This document shows, piece after piece, positions 19,593 through 30,200 of a DNA stretch of 62,361 bases. Source of the DNA: Phyllobacteriaceae bacterium UBA1940 (GTDB taxonomy: Bacteria > Pseudomonadota > Alphaproteobacteria > Rhizobiales > Rhizobiaceae); contig DDFA01000075.1 in the NCBI GenBank assembly GCA_002336975.1, positions 1 through 62,361 of the forward strand. The letters run 5' to 3'. Made by a program: the position numbers and the translations under genes. The notes below the pieces were generated by a model that worked only from the letters and a program-made list of their open reading frames with translations, made no database searches and was not told the origin of the DNA. Position 1 is the stretch's first letter; every line of letters begins with the position of its first letter.

Positions 19593-19946
19593 TCAGCCGG
19601 CCGGAGCCACGACCCGCAGCGGCGTGCGATAGGGTTCGATGCGCAATACGCCCTGCGCCCGCACGCTGACCTTTTCGCGCGGGGCCTGTTCCAGCTCGCC
19701 GTCCGACGCCTTGCGCACCGCATAATGCCAGACCGTCAGAGCCCCCCGCTCGGCGAGCGCCTTGCCGATCGTCGCGGCATCGGTGCCGAGCGCGGCATCT
19801 TCGGCCGTGAGCGCGATAACCGTCTCGTCCTTGTCGGTGACGATGGTGAAAAGCTTGACGGCCTGCTCGGCGGCAAATGCCGGGGCAGAGAGGAGCGCGA
19901 GCATCGTGGCCGCAACGAATGTGCGACGGTTGAAGGGCGAGAACAT
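19593..19946 (-). CDS. Small exported protein, unknown function
   Basis: A 117-residue protein with a signal peptide of the Tat-like or Sec type (MFSPFNRRTFVAATMLALLSAPAFAA). The mature part (EQAVKLFTIVTDKDETVIALTAEDAALG...ALTVWHYAVRKASDGELEQAPREKVSVRAQGVLRIEPY) looks like a conserved periplasmic alpha/beta protein. It is the last of a run of exported proteins on this strand, 61 bases after the DUF1176 gene. No catalytic motif is seen. Confidence 0.7.
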   Translation of the reverse strand: MFSPFNRRTFVAATMLALLSAPAFAAEQAVKLFTIVTDKDETVIALTAEDAALGTDAATIGKALAERGALTVWHYAVRKASDGELEQAPREKVSVRAQGVLRIEPYRTPLRVVAPAG

Positions 19947-20007
19947 GGAACGCAGTCCTTTCGGTTAAAAATGCCCATCCGGCTTGGCTGGCCGGCTCGG
20001 GCGAGGG

Positions 20008-21129
20008 CTATGGTGATCGGTCGCGGCTGGAGAAGATTTGCGGCCAGGAACCGGCCATGATCCCGCGACAGCTATTCATCAGTGTCAGGGACACAGCCTG
20101 AAACACCCGGCCGTCCCAGCGCCAGACGCCGGTTTCGCCGCAATCGCCATAGCCGCGCCCCCTGGAGAATTGGCTGATCTCGGTCGAGTTCGCCGCAAAA
20201 TCGGCGTTCCAGAGCACATTGTCGGGTATCGGCTCGCGGTCGGGCTCGTCCTTCTGCTCGACCGGGCGTGGAAACAGCGCGGGCCGCACCTTCACGGCCT
20301 TGCCCTCCTCAACCAGAAAATAGGCGCGCCCGAAATTATAGGCACCGCTGATACAGGGCACGGACGCGAGCAACAGGTCCGGGTCGAGCCGCACCAGGCT
20401 GCGGCTATCGGAATCCGGCCCCCGTTCATCGTCGCAATAGCTGGCCGACTGACGGTTCATCTCGTCACGGATGGCAGCCGCCAGCGCCTCGGGCGGCGGG
20501 CCGCCTTCAGTCTTGCGCTCGGGCACGACGGCCGGCAGGAGAGGAGCCACGGGCACGGCCTCGGCGGGCTTGCGGCCGGGGTGAACCAGCGCCGTCACCG
20601 TATCGAGCCGGTGTTGAAGATCGTCCATGCGCAGGAGCGCGGCCGCCGCGCCGGCCAGCGAGATGCCGACCCGCACGTCGCCCCCCGACGGCTGCTGCGC
20701 GAAGACGATGTCCATCGTCTGCACCTTGCCCATGGCGGCGATCACGGCAGCGACGGCGGCATGATCCATGACGAGCAGGCCATCATCCTCGAGACGGACG
20801 CCATCGCCGAATGTCAGCCCCGCGATGTCGGCATTGCCAACGCGCAGGCGCATGACGCCGGAATGGGGATAGGTCTCCGATTGCGGCATCAGCATGAGAC
20901 GCACCGGCGCGGTCGCCGCAGCATCCCGGTCGAGACGCAGGAACCAGCCTTCCAGTTCGCTTTCCGTCGGCAAAAGGCTGACGGCATGGCACGCGCGGCC
21001 ATTGTCGCAGCCGATCACCCAATCTTCGAAGGTGCGCAGGCTTCCAGGTTCCGTCGCGCTGACGGCGGTTGGCATAGCGGCGAGGACAGCGGCAAACATG
21101 GCGGAGCGGGTCATGACGCGGCTTCTCAT
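20008..21129 (-). CDS. DUF1176 domain exported protein
   Basis: A 373-residue exported protein. The signal peptide MTRSAMFAAVLAAMPTAVSAT (start at 21129 or at 21114) is followed by RTFEDWVIGCDNGRACHAVSL, an IalB-like opening, and the C-terminal features of DUF1176: ASYCDD, LVRLDPDLLLASVPCISGAYN and GRGYGDCGETGVWRWDGRVFQAVS. The function of the family is unknown. The ATG at 21129 overlaps the stop of the upstream gene (ATGA), so the two are probably translated together. Confidence 0.85.
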   Translation of the reverse strand: MRSRVMTRSAMFAAVLAAMPTAVSATEPGSLRTFEDWVIGCDNGRACHAVSLLPTESELEGWFLRLDRDAAATAPVRLMLMPQSETYPHSGVMRLRVGNADIAGLTFGDGVRLEDDGLLVMDHAAVAAVIAAMGKVQTMDIVFAQQPSGGDVRVGISLAGAAAALLRMDDLQHRLDTVTALVHPGRKPAEAVPVAPLLPAVVPERKTEGGPPPEALAAAIRDEMNRQSASYCDDERGPDSDSRSLVRLDPDLLLASVPCISGAYNFGRAYFLVEEGKAVKVRPALFPRPVEQKDEPDREPIPDNVLWNADFAANSTEISQFSRGRGYGDCGETGVWRWDGRVFQAVSLTLMNSCRGIMAGSWPQIFSSRDRSP

Positions 21130-21998
21130 TGCGCGGCCGTCTCCTGTTGCAGCCGGCGCACCGCATCGCTGTCGGGACGGAACGCGGCCTTGCCGGCGTC
21201 CCAGCGATAGATGGTGCTCGCGCTGCGATCATAGGGAAGCGGCGCGGAGGCGTCTTCGCAAGGCGCTTCGGCCCCCTCGCCCCGATCGCGCATGGTAACG
21301 GTGATCGCATAATACGGCGTGGCGCGTGCCTCGCGCGCGGCGTTGAACGCAAAGCTCTGGCTGGTGGTGAGCGCGCAGGTCCGCGAGCCATAGGCGGTGA
21401 AATTGTCGATGAGGCCAAGCTTGCCGCCGCGCAGGAAGAGGAGCGCGGTCGCATCATAGGTCTCGTCGGCATTGAAATGCCCACTACGGGTCAGGATCGC
21501 ATCGTCCTGCTTGCCGATGCGGACCAGCGCCGGCTCGGCGAAGCTGGTGAAGCGATCCGTCCCGACATTCACCACATCGCTCAGGGCCGGCATTCGGCGC
21601 GCAATGTCGAAGACGGCGAGCAGCGCAGGCTGCTCGCCCATATCCGCGCTTTCGCCGAAACCGATCAACATGGCGAGACGCGGCTTGCTTTCCGCGATGA
21701 AGGGCAGCGTTCGAAGCACGCCTATTCTGACCGGCCCCGGCATGACACCGCCCGAGCGCTCCCCCGCGATGTCTCGAGGGAGGATGAAGCGATGGGCGAT
21801 GCCTCCATCGGCATCCTTGATAAGATCGGGAATGACCTGCCGGATCAGATCGAAGGCGGTCACGCCGGCGTGGCCGGAGATTTCGGACGAGAGATCGACC
21901 GTGCGCAGGCCGGAGGTCGCGTCGCTTGCGAAGCCGGCAGCGGAGCAAGTCAGGGCGATGACGATCGCGGCAGACGCTGCGGCCAATGACATTCTCAT
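21126..21998 (-). CDS. Exported protein of unknown function, paired with the DUF1176 gene
   Basis: A 290-residue protein with a signal peptide (MRMSLAAASAAIVIALTCSAAGFAS). GAGGAGG lies 7 bases before ATG 21998, a strong ribosome site. The mature part has VDLSSEISGHAGVTAFDLIRQVIPDL, two cysteines (TCALTT, APCEDAS) and a C-terminal YRWDAGKAAFRPDSDAVRRL. The last segment resembles the YRWDG..F motif at the end of the DUF1176 partner, so the two may be distant relatives. No enzymatic motif is recognised. Confidence 0.75.
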   Translation of the reverse strand: MRMSLAAASAAIVIALTCSAAGFASDATSGLRTVDLSSEISGHAGVTAFDLIRQVIPDLIKDADGGIAHRFILPRDIAGERSGGVMPGPVRIGVLRTLPFIAESKPRLAMLIGFGESADMGEQPALLAVFDIARRMPALSDVVNVGTDRFTSFAEPALVRIGKQDDAILTRSGHFNADETYDATALLFLRGGKLGLIDNFTAYGSRTCALTTSQSFAFNAAREARATPYYAITVTMRDRGEGAEAPCEDASAPLPYDRSASTIYRWDAGKAAFRPDSDAVRRLQQETAAQ

Positions 21999-22459
21999 GG
22001 CGTCCTCCTCCTCAGCCGCGCCTCATGGTCGGGCCTGCGAATGCCTGCCCCGCGAGGCATCGCTCCGTGTCCATGTCGTGGGAGATAGCGCACCTGCCGC
22101 CACCGGTCTTGGACCAGGCCACGGCCGAATTGTCCCGGCGCGCAGGGAAGCAATTTTTCCGGAGAGCGCGGGCGAGCGTAATTCGGATCGGCCGTCAGAA
22201 TGCCGCGATGGGATGCGCTCGGCTCCAGATCGCGCTTGAGCCGATTGTGGTTTGCCTCGAATGCGCAGGGCAAGGACCCAGCCATTTCCTGATCAGGCGC
22301 GTCGACCACCGCAAGCGTGCGCCGTCGATCCGCCGGAGGGTGCCGCGGCCCGGCTGTGCAAGAGGCAACGTCTGGCAGGACTCGCCGCGCCACGATGGCC
22401 GGCACGATATCGCAGCGACAGAGGAGCGTGCCATGCTGGGTGCTTGATCCGAGACTTGA
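21999..22459. other. 461-base interval without a convincing gene
   Basis: Several frames stay open here, but none has a credible protein composition, start site or codon bias. The interval lies upstream of the exported-protein pair (minus strand), so it probably holds their promoter. I see no strong palindrome or tRNA. Confidence 0.5.
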
Positions 22460-22639
22460 ATGGCGCCTTGGTTCCTCGACGCGCTGCGCTTCGCCTACCT
22501 TGAGCGTGCCCGCATGCGTCCCGAACTCGTCCTGCGGCACTCCCATCACGCCTATCGCAAACAATACGACATTCCCCTTGCGGAAGCGCGCGAAAGGGTC
22601 CGCAAGCAACCGCGCACCCTTTCATATCGTATGGCTTAA
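22460..22639 (+). CDS. Possible 59-residue protein
   Basis: A short frame starts at ATG 22460 directly after an in-frame TGA and runs MAPWFLDALRFAYLERARMR, then a basic helical tail ending in SYRMA. Third codon positions are mostly G or C (TTC, CTC, GAC, CTG, CGC), as in real genes of this genome, and the composition looks like a small basic helical protein. The ribosome site is weak and I know no family. It ends 8 bases before the convergent lipoprotein gene. Confidence 0.35.
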   Translation: MAPWFLDALRFAYLERARMRPELVLRHSHHAYRKQYDIPLAEARERVRKQPRTLSYRMA

Positions 22640-22646
22640 ACGTGCC

Positions 22647-23765
22647 TCAGAACCCCGAGGGGGCCGCATCCAGCAGGCTGGGCTTGCCGCGGGTCAGGCG
22701 ATATATGGCAAAGCGGCGTTCGGCGCGGCCATTGGCATCGAAACGGAAGACACCCGTGGCGCCCGCAAAGCCCGAGGCGGCATGCAAGGCTTCCGGGGTC
22801 AGCCCCTGGTCGCCCTTCGCCCGCACGATGCCCGCGGCAACGGCAACGGCGTCGAAGGCATAGGCAGCCTCGATGGAAAGCGGACGGCCATAGGCTGCCT
22901 GGAACCGGGTAGAGATGCGCTTCAACGCATTCTGGTCCACGAGCGCAAGCAGCGAACCCTCCAGCGCGGGTTCGGAATAGCTGTCGGCAGGCCATGCGCC
23001 GGTGCCGAGGAACGGGACGTTGGCAGGCAGAACACCGCCCTGCCGCAGGATCGGGCCGATGACCTTCGGCGCATCCGCGCCGATCAGCAGCACCGCCTGC
23101 ACATCCCCCAGCTTGGCAAGGCTCTTCTTGCCTGCTGGCGAAGCGGGATCGCTCACGATGTCGACGAGCGTCGCACCCGCCTTCTTCATGCCGCTGCGCA
23201 GCCGTTGCGCCTGCGCGTCGCTGAGCGGATGCGCGGCCACGGCCATGATCTGCGTCCGACCCGAGCCGACCGCATAGGCCGCTACCTCGATAAGGCCGTC
23301 GATCTCGTCGGAAATGATGGAAACGCCGCCGCCGGCCGGCTCGCTCGAGAGCAGCACCAATGCAGAGCCACCCGCCCCGGCGGCAACCGTCTTGGCCAGA
23401 GAAGGTGCGCCGATGAAGAACTTCGTGCCCTCCGCCGCGGCCTTCTGCACCTGCCCCGCGGCATCGGCAGACCCCGCCGCAACATCCTGCACGGTGAGCG
23501 CCAAGGTGCCGGCGCCAAGCTCCTTGACCGCCAGTGCCGCACCGTCACGGTAATCGCCACCGCCCGCACCGCCCCGCTCGGTGAAGAGCGCAACCTTCGC
23601 GCTGCCCGCGCCGACGCTGACCGGCGTGCCGGACGCAGCAGCGCTGCTTTCCTGCGCCGCGCTGTCAAGCACATCGGGCGTCGAGGCGGACTGGCAACCG
23701 GCCAGCACGCCGAGAGCAAGCGAACAGACGCCGGCAATGCGGTGGCAACGGGAAAGGAGGCGCAT
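22647..23765 (-). CDS. LivJ-like (type I periplasmic-binding fold) lipoprotein
   Basis: A 372-residue lipoprotein. The ATG at 23765 gives a signal with lipobox LGVLAGCQS, so the mature N-terminus would be a lipidated cysteine. The rest has the branched-chain amino-acid-binding or PBP-activator fold: KVALFTERGGAGGGDYRDGAALAVKEL, FFIGAPSLAKTVA, AVLLIGADAPKVIGPILRQGGV and PLSIEAAYAFDAVAVAAGI. No permease or ATPase genes adjoin, so it is unlikely to be a classic uptake component; an envelope-sensing role is possible. It lies just downstream of a small exported protein and the giant adhesin on the same strand. Confidence 0.82.
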   Translation of the reverse strand: MRLLSRCHRIAGVCSLALGVLAGCQSASTPDVLDSAAQESSAAASGTPVSVGAGSAKVALFTERGGAGGGDYRDGAALAVKELGAGTLALTVQDVAAGSADAAGQVQKAAAEGTKFFIGAPSLAKTVAAGAGGSALVLLSSEPAGGGVSIISDEIDGLIEVAAYAVGSGRTQIMAVAAHPLSDAQAQRLRSGMKKAGATLVDIVSDPASPAGKKSLAKLGDVQAVLLIGADAPKVIGPILRQGGVLPANVPFLGTGAWPADSYSEPALEGSLLALVDQNALKRISTRFQAAYGRPLSIEAAYAFDAVAVAAGIVRAKGDQGLTPEALHAASGFAGATGVFRFDANGRAERRFAIYRLTRGKPSLLDAAPSGF

Positions 23766-23773
23766 GGACGGGA

Positions 23774-24133
23774 TCAGTTCATGTATTGCAGCATGCGCGA
23801 ATGGAAGCATTCGCACTTGTTGAGCGTATCCTCGTCACGGTAGCTGGCCTTGAGATAACCATAGGCCTTGCCGCAGGCGACCTTGGCCTCGGACGCCCAG
23901 GTAAAGGCCGGCTGGCGAGAATTGATCCAGCGCGGATCGTCGGCGACGCCCACAGCTTCGTTCATCAGCCGCACGACCTCGTCGGACAGCGCCGCATTGC
24001 TCTGCTGGCTGGCCAGCGTCGAGCCCGTTGCAAGGGCGCATTGCGCATAGCTGCCGCCAAGATCGGCCGCCTGGGCAGCCACGCTGCCCGCCAAAAGGAG
24101 AGCAGCAGCAAGAACGTTTCGCATCGAATTCAT
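23774..24133 (-). CDS. Small exported cysteine-containing protein
   Basis: A 119-residue protein with a signal peptide (MNSMRNVLAAALLLAGSVAAQA) and a mature part with four cysteines (YAQCALATG, VACGKAYG, NKCECFHSRM). The start at 24133 follows a GGGGGG run by 5 bases. It sits between the giant adhesin and the lipoprotein, 97 and 8 bases away, and may belong to their transcript. I do not recognise the family. The paired cysteines suggest a disulphide-stabilised periplasmic protein. Confidence 0.7.
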   Translation of the reverse strand: MNSMRNVLAAALLLAGSVAAQAADLGGSYAQCALATGSTLASQQSNAALSDEVVRLMNEAVGVADDPRWINSRQPAFTWASEAKVACGKAYGYLKASYRDEDTLNKCECFHSRMLQYMN

Positions 24134-24230
24134 GAAATCCCCCCGGAAACAGTCGCCGAGCGACTGGCTTCACCTATCTATAGTCGAAATCCGGCCGCCT
24201 CGAAAGGCGGCCGGAAGAATACGTGTCCGA

Positions 24231-27200
24231 TCAGACGGTCGCATTCTGCGTGTGATGCTGATCGTCGTTGTAGAGGATCTTCACGCCGGTATTGGCATCG
24301 AGCACGGCCACGGTGACGAAGTCATTCACATGGCCGGTCGTGCTGACCTGGAGTTGATCCGCCGCCCCGTCGCCGCTCTCGACCGTACGGACGAAATCAC
24401 CGACCGTCTCCGGCGTGACATTGTCGCCGAGAAGCTGGGACAGATCGACGACATCACCTTCGGCGGCGTTGTAGCCGGTCAGGATTTCCGCCATCTGCGC
24501 ACCGGAGACCAGCACCGACGGGTCGATCACGAACGTATCCGCGCCGCTGGTGCCCGAAGCCGTGCCGGCATCGACATTGCCGCCGTCACCGAGGATCGCG
24601 TCGAGATGGACCTCGACATAATTCCCGGTCGATCCATCGGCATAATAGACCGTGCCTTCGCCGGCGATGGTCTGGCCATCGATCGTATCGACCGCCGGCG
24701 CCGTCGTCGCCGTGCCGATACCGATGATGCCATGGTCGCTCAGATGGCTCAGCTCACCGGCTTCGCCAATACCGTCGCCATTGGTATCCTGCCAGATCAG
24801 CAGCTTGCTGAAAGCCTCGTCGTCGGCATTGATGATGCCGTCGCCGTTGCTGTCGAGCGAAGCCAGCGCCGCCGCCCCGCTGGCAAACTTGCCGCCAGCG
24901 AAATCGGGCGTGAAGATCTCGCTCCCGCTATCGATCTTGCCATCGCCGTTGACATCATAGGCGAGGATACCATCGTTGCTGGTATTCCATGCCACCTTGT
25001 CGGCAGAGCCATCGGCGTTGATGTCGAAGTGGATACCGTTCTCGACGCCGGAGAAGCTGTAGCCGTTGTGGTCGAGATCAAGGATGATCGGGTCCACGGC
25101 ACTGCTATAGGCGACAAAACTGCCGGCCGACAGCAGGTTGTAGAACGCCTGATACTGCGCCTGAGTGGTTACATTCTCAAAGGTGGCGATCTTAGTGCGA
25201 CCCCCGATGTTCCCCCAGTCCGCATCGAACCATATCTCCGCGTATCCCGAGGTTGTATTAAAGACAACAGCATAGTTGTTTGTCGCACCGTTAACCACTG
25301 TGCTCTTGATGGTGGCCTCATCCAACGCGGTTGCAATCTTCAGAACCTGGTTATCATGACTATTTGTCATGTTGCCCAACGCGGTTAGCGCCTTGAAGTT
25401 GCTGGCGCTCAATGCGGCACCGGCTGTCGTACCCGTAATACCCGCGAAATTGACACTACCATTGCTCGTTCCTCCGTTGTCGAAGAAGCCGATCTTGTCA
25501 ACTGCAGCATTAAAGTCCTTGATTGTATCCGAGCCAGTATTCGTGGCAAGGAAGAACTTGTCGGCACCCGCTCCGCCCGTCAGCGTATCGTTTCCACCGC
25601 CCCCGTTGATGATGTCGTCACCATCGCCGCCATCAATTACATCATTACCACTGCTGCCGATAATCTTGTCAGCTTGGGCGGAACCGATAATCTTGAAGCC
25701 GTCGGACTGATTGCTGAGATTGATCGTCACGCCGGCCGAGGCACCGGCCGCCGAAATCGTGCCAACATTCAGCAAAGCCGAGTCGGCGAGGCCGTTCAGC
25801 CCAGTCGATGTCGACGTCAAGGCGATCGTGTTCTGACCGCCTCCAAGATCAATCGTCGTGGTGCCGCCGATCAGGGCGTTGAGCTGAGTGCCGGAAAGGG
25901 TCAGCATATCGTCGCCCGCGCTACCCGTAAGGTTACGCGTTTCCACACTGGTCAGTGTTGTCGTTCCAAGCGTGGAAACATCGACCGCCCCGCTGACCTG
26001 AATATTCAGCGTGTCGGTTCCGGTCCCGAGGTTTATGCTGGAAAGCCCGGCCCATTGCTGGGCAGTCATCGTAATTTTATTCGCAATATTACTGTTGGAA
26101 TTATCTCCCACGACGATGTTCTCGACACCGGCAAGCGTGGCGTTGCGAATGTCAACGAGAGTGGCGCCGGAGAAGCTGATTGCGTCGCCACTTCCTCCGC
26201 CGAGATTGATCGTGGCCCCAGCACCAGCCAGGGTGTGAAGTTGCTCTCCGGTAAGCGTCAAACTGTCATTGCCATTGCTACCAATGAAGTTGATCGTCTC
26301 CACGCCGACAAGCGTCGGAATAGACGTCGGAAGGCTGAAACTGCCGTTTACCTGGATGTTCAGCGTATCCGTGCCATCGCCCAGATCAATGATAGAAAAC
26401 GCAGCCCATTGCTGGACCGTCATCGTCACGCTGTTGGCATTGTTCCCGATAGCCTTGAAGTTTTCGACACCGCTGATAGTCGCGCCCGTCAGGTCGATTG
26501 CAGTTGCATCCGTCACAACGATCGTGTCGGTTCCATTGCCCAGGTCGATAGTTCTGGTTCCACCACCACTGACGAAGGTCATCAGTTGTGCCCCGGTGAG
26601 CGTCAGGGTGTCGTTAACACTCCCGCTGCTTCCAACGATATTCACGGTTTCCACGCCAACGATGCTGGTGGGACCCGCGGTGGAGATATCGACGCTGCCA
26701 TTGACTTGAACATTCAGGACATCGGCCCCGTTGCCCAGGTTGATGGTGTCGAACCCTGCCCATTGCTGGGCCGTCATCGTGACGACGTCGGCGCCAGTGC
26801 TACCGCTAAGAGTCTCGACATTCGTCACGGAGCCTGTGGCAAAGTTCACAGTGGTGGCGTTCGTCAGCTCGATCGTATCATTGTTGGCGCCGCCATCGAT
26901 GATTTCGCCACTGGCGAAATCATTATTCGCAAGACGGAACGTATCATTGCCATCGCCACCATACATCGCGTCCTTACCGGTGCCGCCGACGATGATATCG
27001 TCGCCGGCATCGCCGTAGATGGTGTCATTGCCTTCCTGGCCGTAAATGATGTCGTTGCCGTCACCGCCATGGATGATATCGTCACCGCCACCGCGGCCAC
27101 TTTCCTGGGCGAGCGCCGCGTGATTGGCCCGAATATAGGCAATAGTCATCGCACGGGTCCAGTTGGCGCTAGGCGTGTTTTCAAGCGCCTGGAACACGGC

Positions 27201-30200
27201 CCAGCCGGAACCTGCCGGCAGATTGATGCCCTTGCTCACCGCAAGGCTGTCGGTGTTCACAACGTCACCGAAGATGACATCCGCACCGGCGCCGCCGTTG
27301 ATCGTGTCCTTGCTCGCAGCGGCGAGTTCCGTAGAGCCGCCAAGCACCGTGAGAGCCGCCGCCAATTGCTCCGCCGAGGTGGCATTGGTCGCAGAACCAC
27401 CGCCCGCAGAACCGGATACGCCGTCTTCGATGTCGCTGAGACGACCGAGCAAGGTATTGTTCACATTGATACCGATCGCCTCGATTCCGTAGCCGGTCGC
27501 CAGGATCAGCTTAGGCTCGTTGGAGCCGTCGGTTCCGAGCACCTCTCCCTGGGCGCTTGCCACATTGTTGGCGCCTTCCTGGCCGTCACCGCCCAGGGTG
27601 GTCCCACTGGTGTACCAGTATGTCGGATTTCCGTCGGAAACGAACACCACCTTCTTCACATCGGCATTGGCAATGCCGGATCCGCCGTTAATCCATGAGA
27701 GTGCGGCCTGTAGCCCCGCCTCATAGTTTGTCCCCCCTCCGGCGACCATCAAGTTTACGGCCGCCTTCGCATCTGCAATCGCCTGGGTGTTCACCACACC
27801 ATTTACGATCAGGTTGAAGGTTCCGAGGTTGGTTGCTCTAGTATCGAAATCGATGACCGTGATACGGACATTCTCCGCTCCGGACGCTGCGAGGCTGTCG
27901 ATCAGGGCTATCGTTCCGTTCTTCAGCGCCTGCATGCGGCTGATGGTGCTTCCGCCGAAGGAAATCTCGTCCGTCATACTGCCGGAGCTGTCGAGCGCCA
28001 GAACGATGCTTGCGGATTGCCCCTTGGTAACCGTAACAGCGCCCGGATCACCGACGAGCGTGTCGTCGCCGCCGCCGCCGTTGATGGCCCCGACCACGTT
28101 GTTCCCTTGCGGATCGACAACATGCCCCGTCCCGCCGACCCCACCATCGTCACCTGCGGATCCGACGATCAGGCGCGAAGAGTCGGCCGCATTTTTAATG
28201 CTGACTGTCAGAGTGGCCGTCGATAGATCTCCGTCGCCGTCCTTGATCGTGTAGACAAAAGTATCGGTCTCATCCTGAGATACTTTGTCTGCAGTGGAAT
28301 GATACTCATAAGAGCCGTTAGCGTGCAGGACTAGCGTACCATATTTGCCCTGGATCGTGGCATCGACACCCGTTTGAACAGCAGTCGTCGTGTCGTTACC
28401 TGCAGCGCGTACACCGACAACGCCACCGGCCGCATCCTTCCCGTCAGCCCCGAACACATCCGGCGTGCCACCCGTCAGCACGTTGCCGCCAACCGTCGCA
28501 CCCTCGATCACCGTCGCGACATCCGCATTCGCATGCGGCACGTCGTCAACGACATTGATCGTGATCGTGTTCTGCACCGTGTTACCGTGCGCGTCCTTCA
28601 CCTCGTAGATGAACGTCTCGACACCATTGACCGTGTTGGCGCCCTGAACCGCACCGCTGTCCGTCGCCGAACCCAGCGTATAGCTCCACGTCCCGTTCGC
28701 CTGCAGCGTCAGCGTACCGTGCGTACCCGCACCGTTGCTCACGAGCGTAAACGTGTACGGTCCCGTGCCGCCGCTCACATTGTCCGTAAGCGTGCCGCCC
28801 GTCGTCTCCTCCGAGCTCGACGAATTGCTGCCCGTGTCCAGCGCCGCTTCCTTGACCGTGCCGCTGTCCGTGCTGCTTGCAAGACCAGAATCCGTCACGC
28901 TGATCTTCAGCGTCGCGTGCGAAAGGTCCCCGTCGCCATCCTTGATCGTATAGGTGAACGTATCCGTCGCACCGGCAGGCGCAACCGCGTTCGGGTTGGC
29001 CTTGTAGGTGTAAGAGCCGTCCGCACCCAGCGTCAGCGTACCGTAAAGACCGGTGATCGCCTGCCCGACATTCGACGTGCCGTCCACGCCAGTGTCGCCC
29101 TTGGCAACACCGACAACGCCACCGGCCGCATCCTTCCCGTCAGCCCCGAACACATCCGGCGTGCCACCCGTCAGCACGTTGCCGCCAACCGTCGCACCCT
29201 CGATCACCGTCGCGACATCCGCATTCGCATGCGGCACGTCGTCAACGATGTTTATCACCAAGTTGCCTGGCGTCGCGCTGTCCCCGTCCGCGTCCTTCAC
29301 CACTACCGCAAACGTCGCACTCGTGTCTTTGCCGTTCGTGTTGTCGGTCAACGTGAAGGTGTAGTGAATCGTGCCCTGACCCGTTCCGGCGTCAAAGGAG
29401 TACCATGCCGTGAGCCGGCCCTTTGTCCCATTCGCCAACGTCTCCTCGGCAAAGGTTTGGGAGGCCGTCGTCAGCACGTGCCCGCCCAGTGACACGACCT
29501 GCAGTCCGTCCTTCGAAACGAACCCGATATTGCCCGACGTCGCTTCACGCGGATCAGCGTTATTGCCCGTTTCGCTCGAACCGGCCGGCTCACCATTGCG
29601 CGCCGGAAGCGCCGCTTCGTGTACAACGGTACCATCGCCGCCTGCCTGCGGCAGCGATATTGTTGGCGTCGCATCTTCGATCTGGATCTTCACCGAGCCA
29701 AGCGAAACAGCATCGCCGTCCCCATCGACCGCGAGGATATATTTCCCGAAATCAAGCGTCGCGTTCTGGTTCGGCGCATGATCGATATTTTGATACAGCT
29801 TGAAGACGGCCTTCCCGTTGATGATTTCCAGCGTAAAGACCGGATTGCTCTCATTGCCGGTATGGCCAACCAGCTTACCGCCGATCGTTTCGATCCTGAT
29901 CTGGGCACCCTGCGACTTGAAGGAACCGAAGTCCGTCTCAGCGACAGTCTTGAGCTGGAAGCCACCGGCCGCGTTCTTGCCGTCAGAGCCGAACTGCGCC
30001 GCCTGACTAAGATCGATCGTGACCTGATCAGGCTGTACCTGCGTATGCGTGATCTGGTTCAGCTGCAGATTATCGACATAGAGCCGTCCGGCAAAGCTCG
30101 CTGCAGCGGAGAACGTGACCTGCGTGAGTTCTACTCCCGCAATCCCAGCACCCGGCGTGTAGATCCCCGTTGGCGTTGCACCTTCAAACGACACCAGCCC

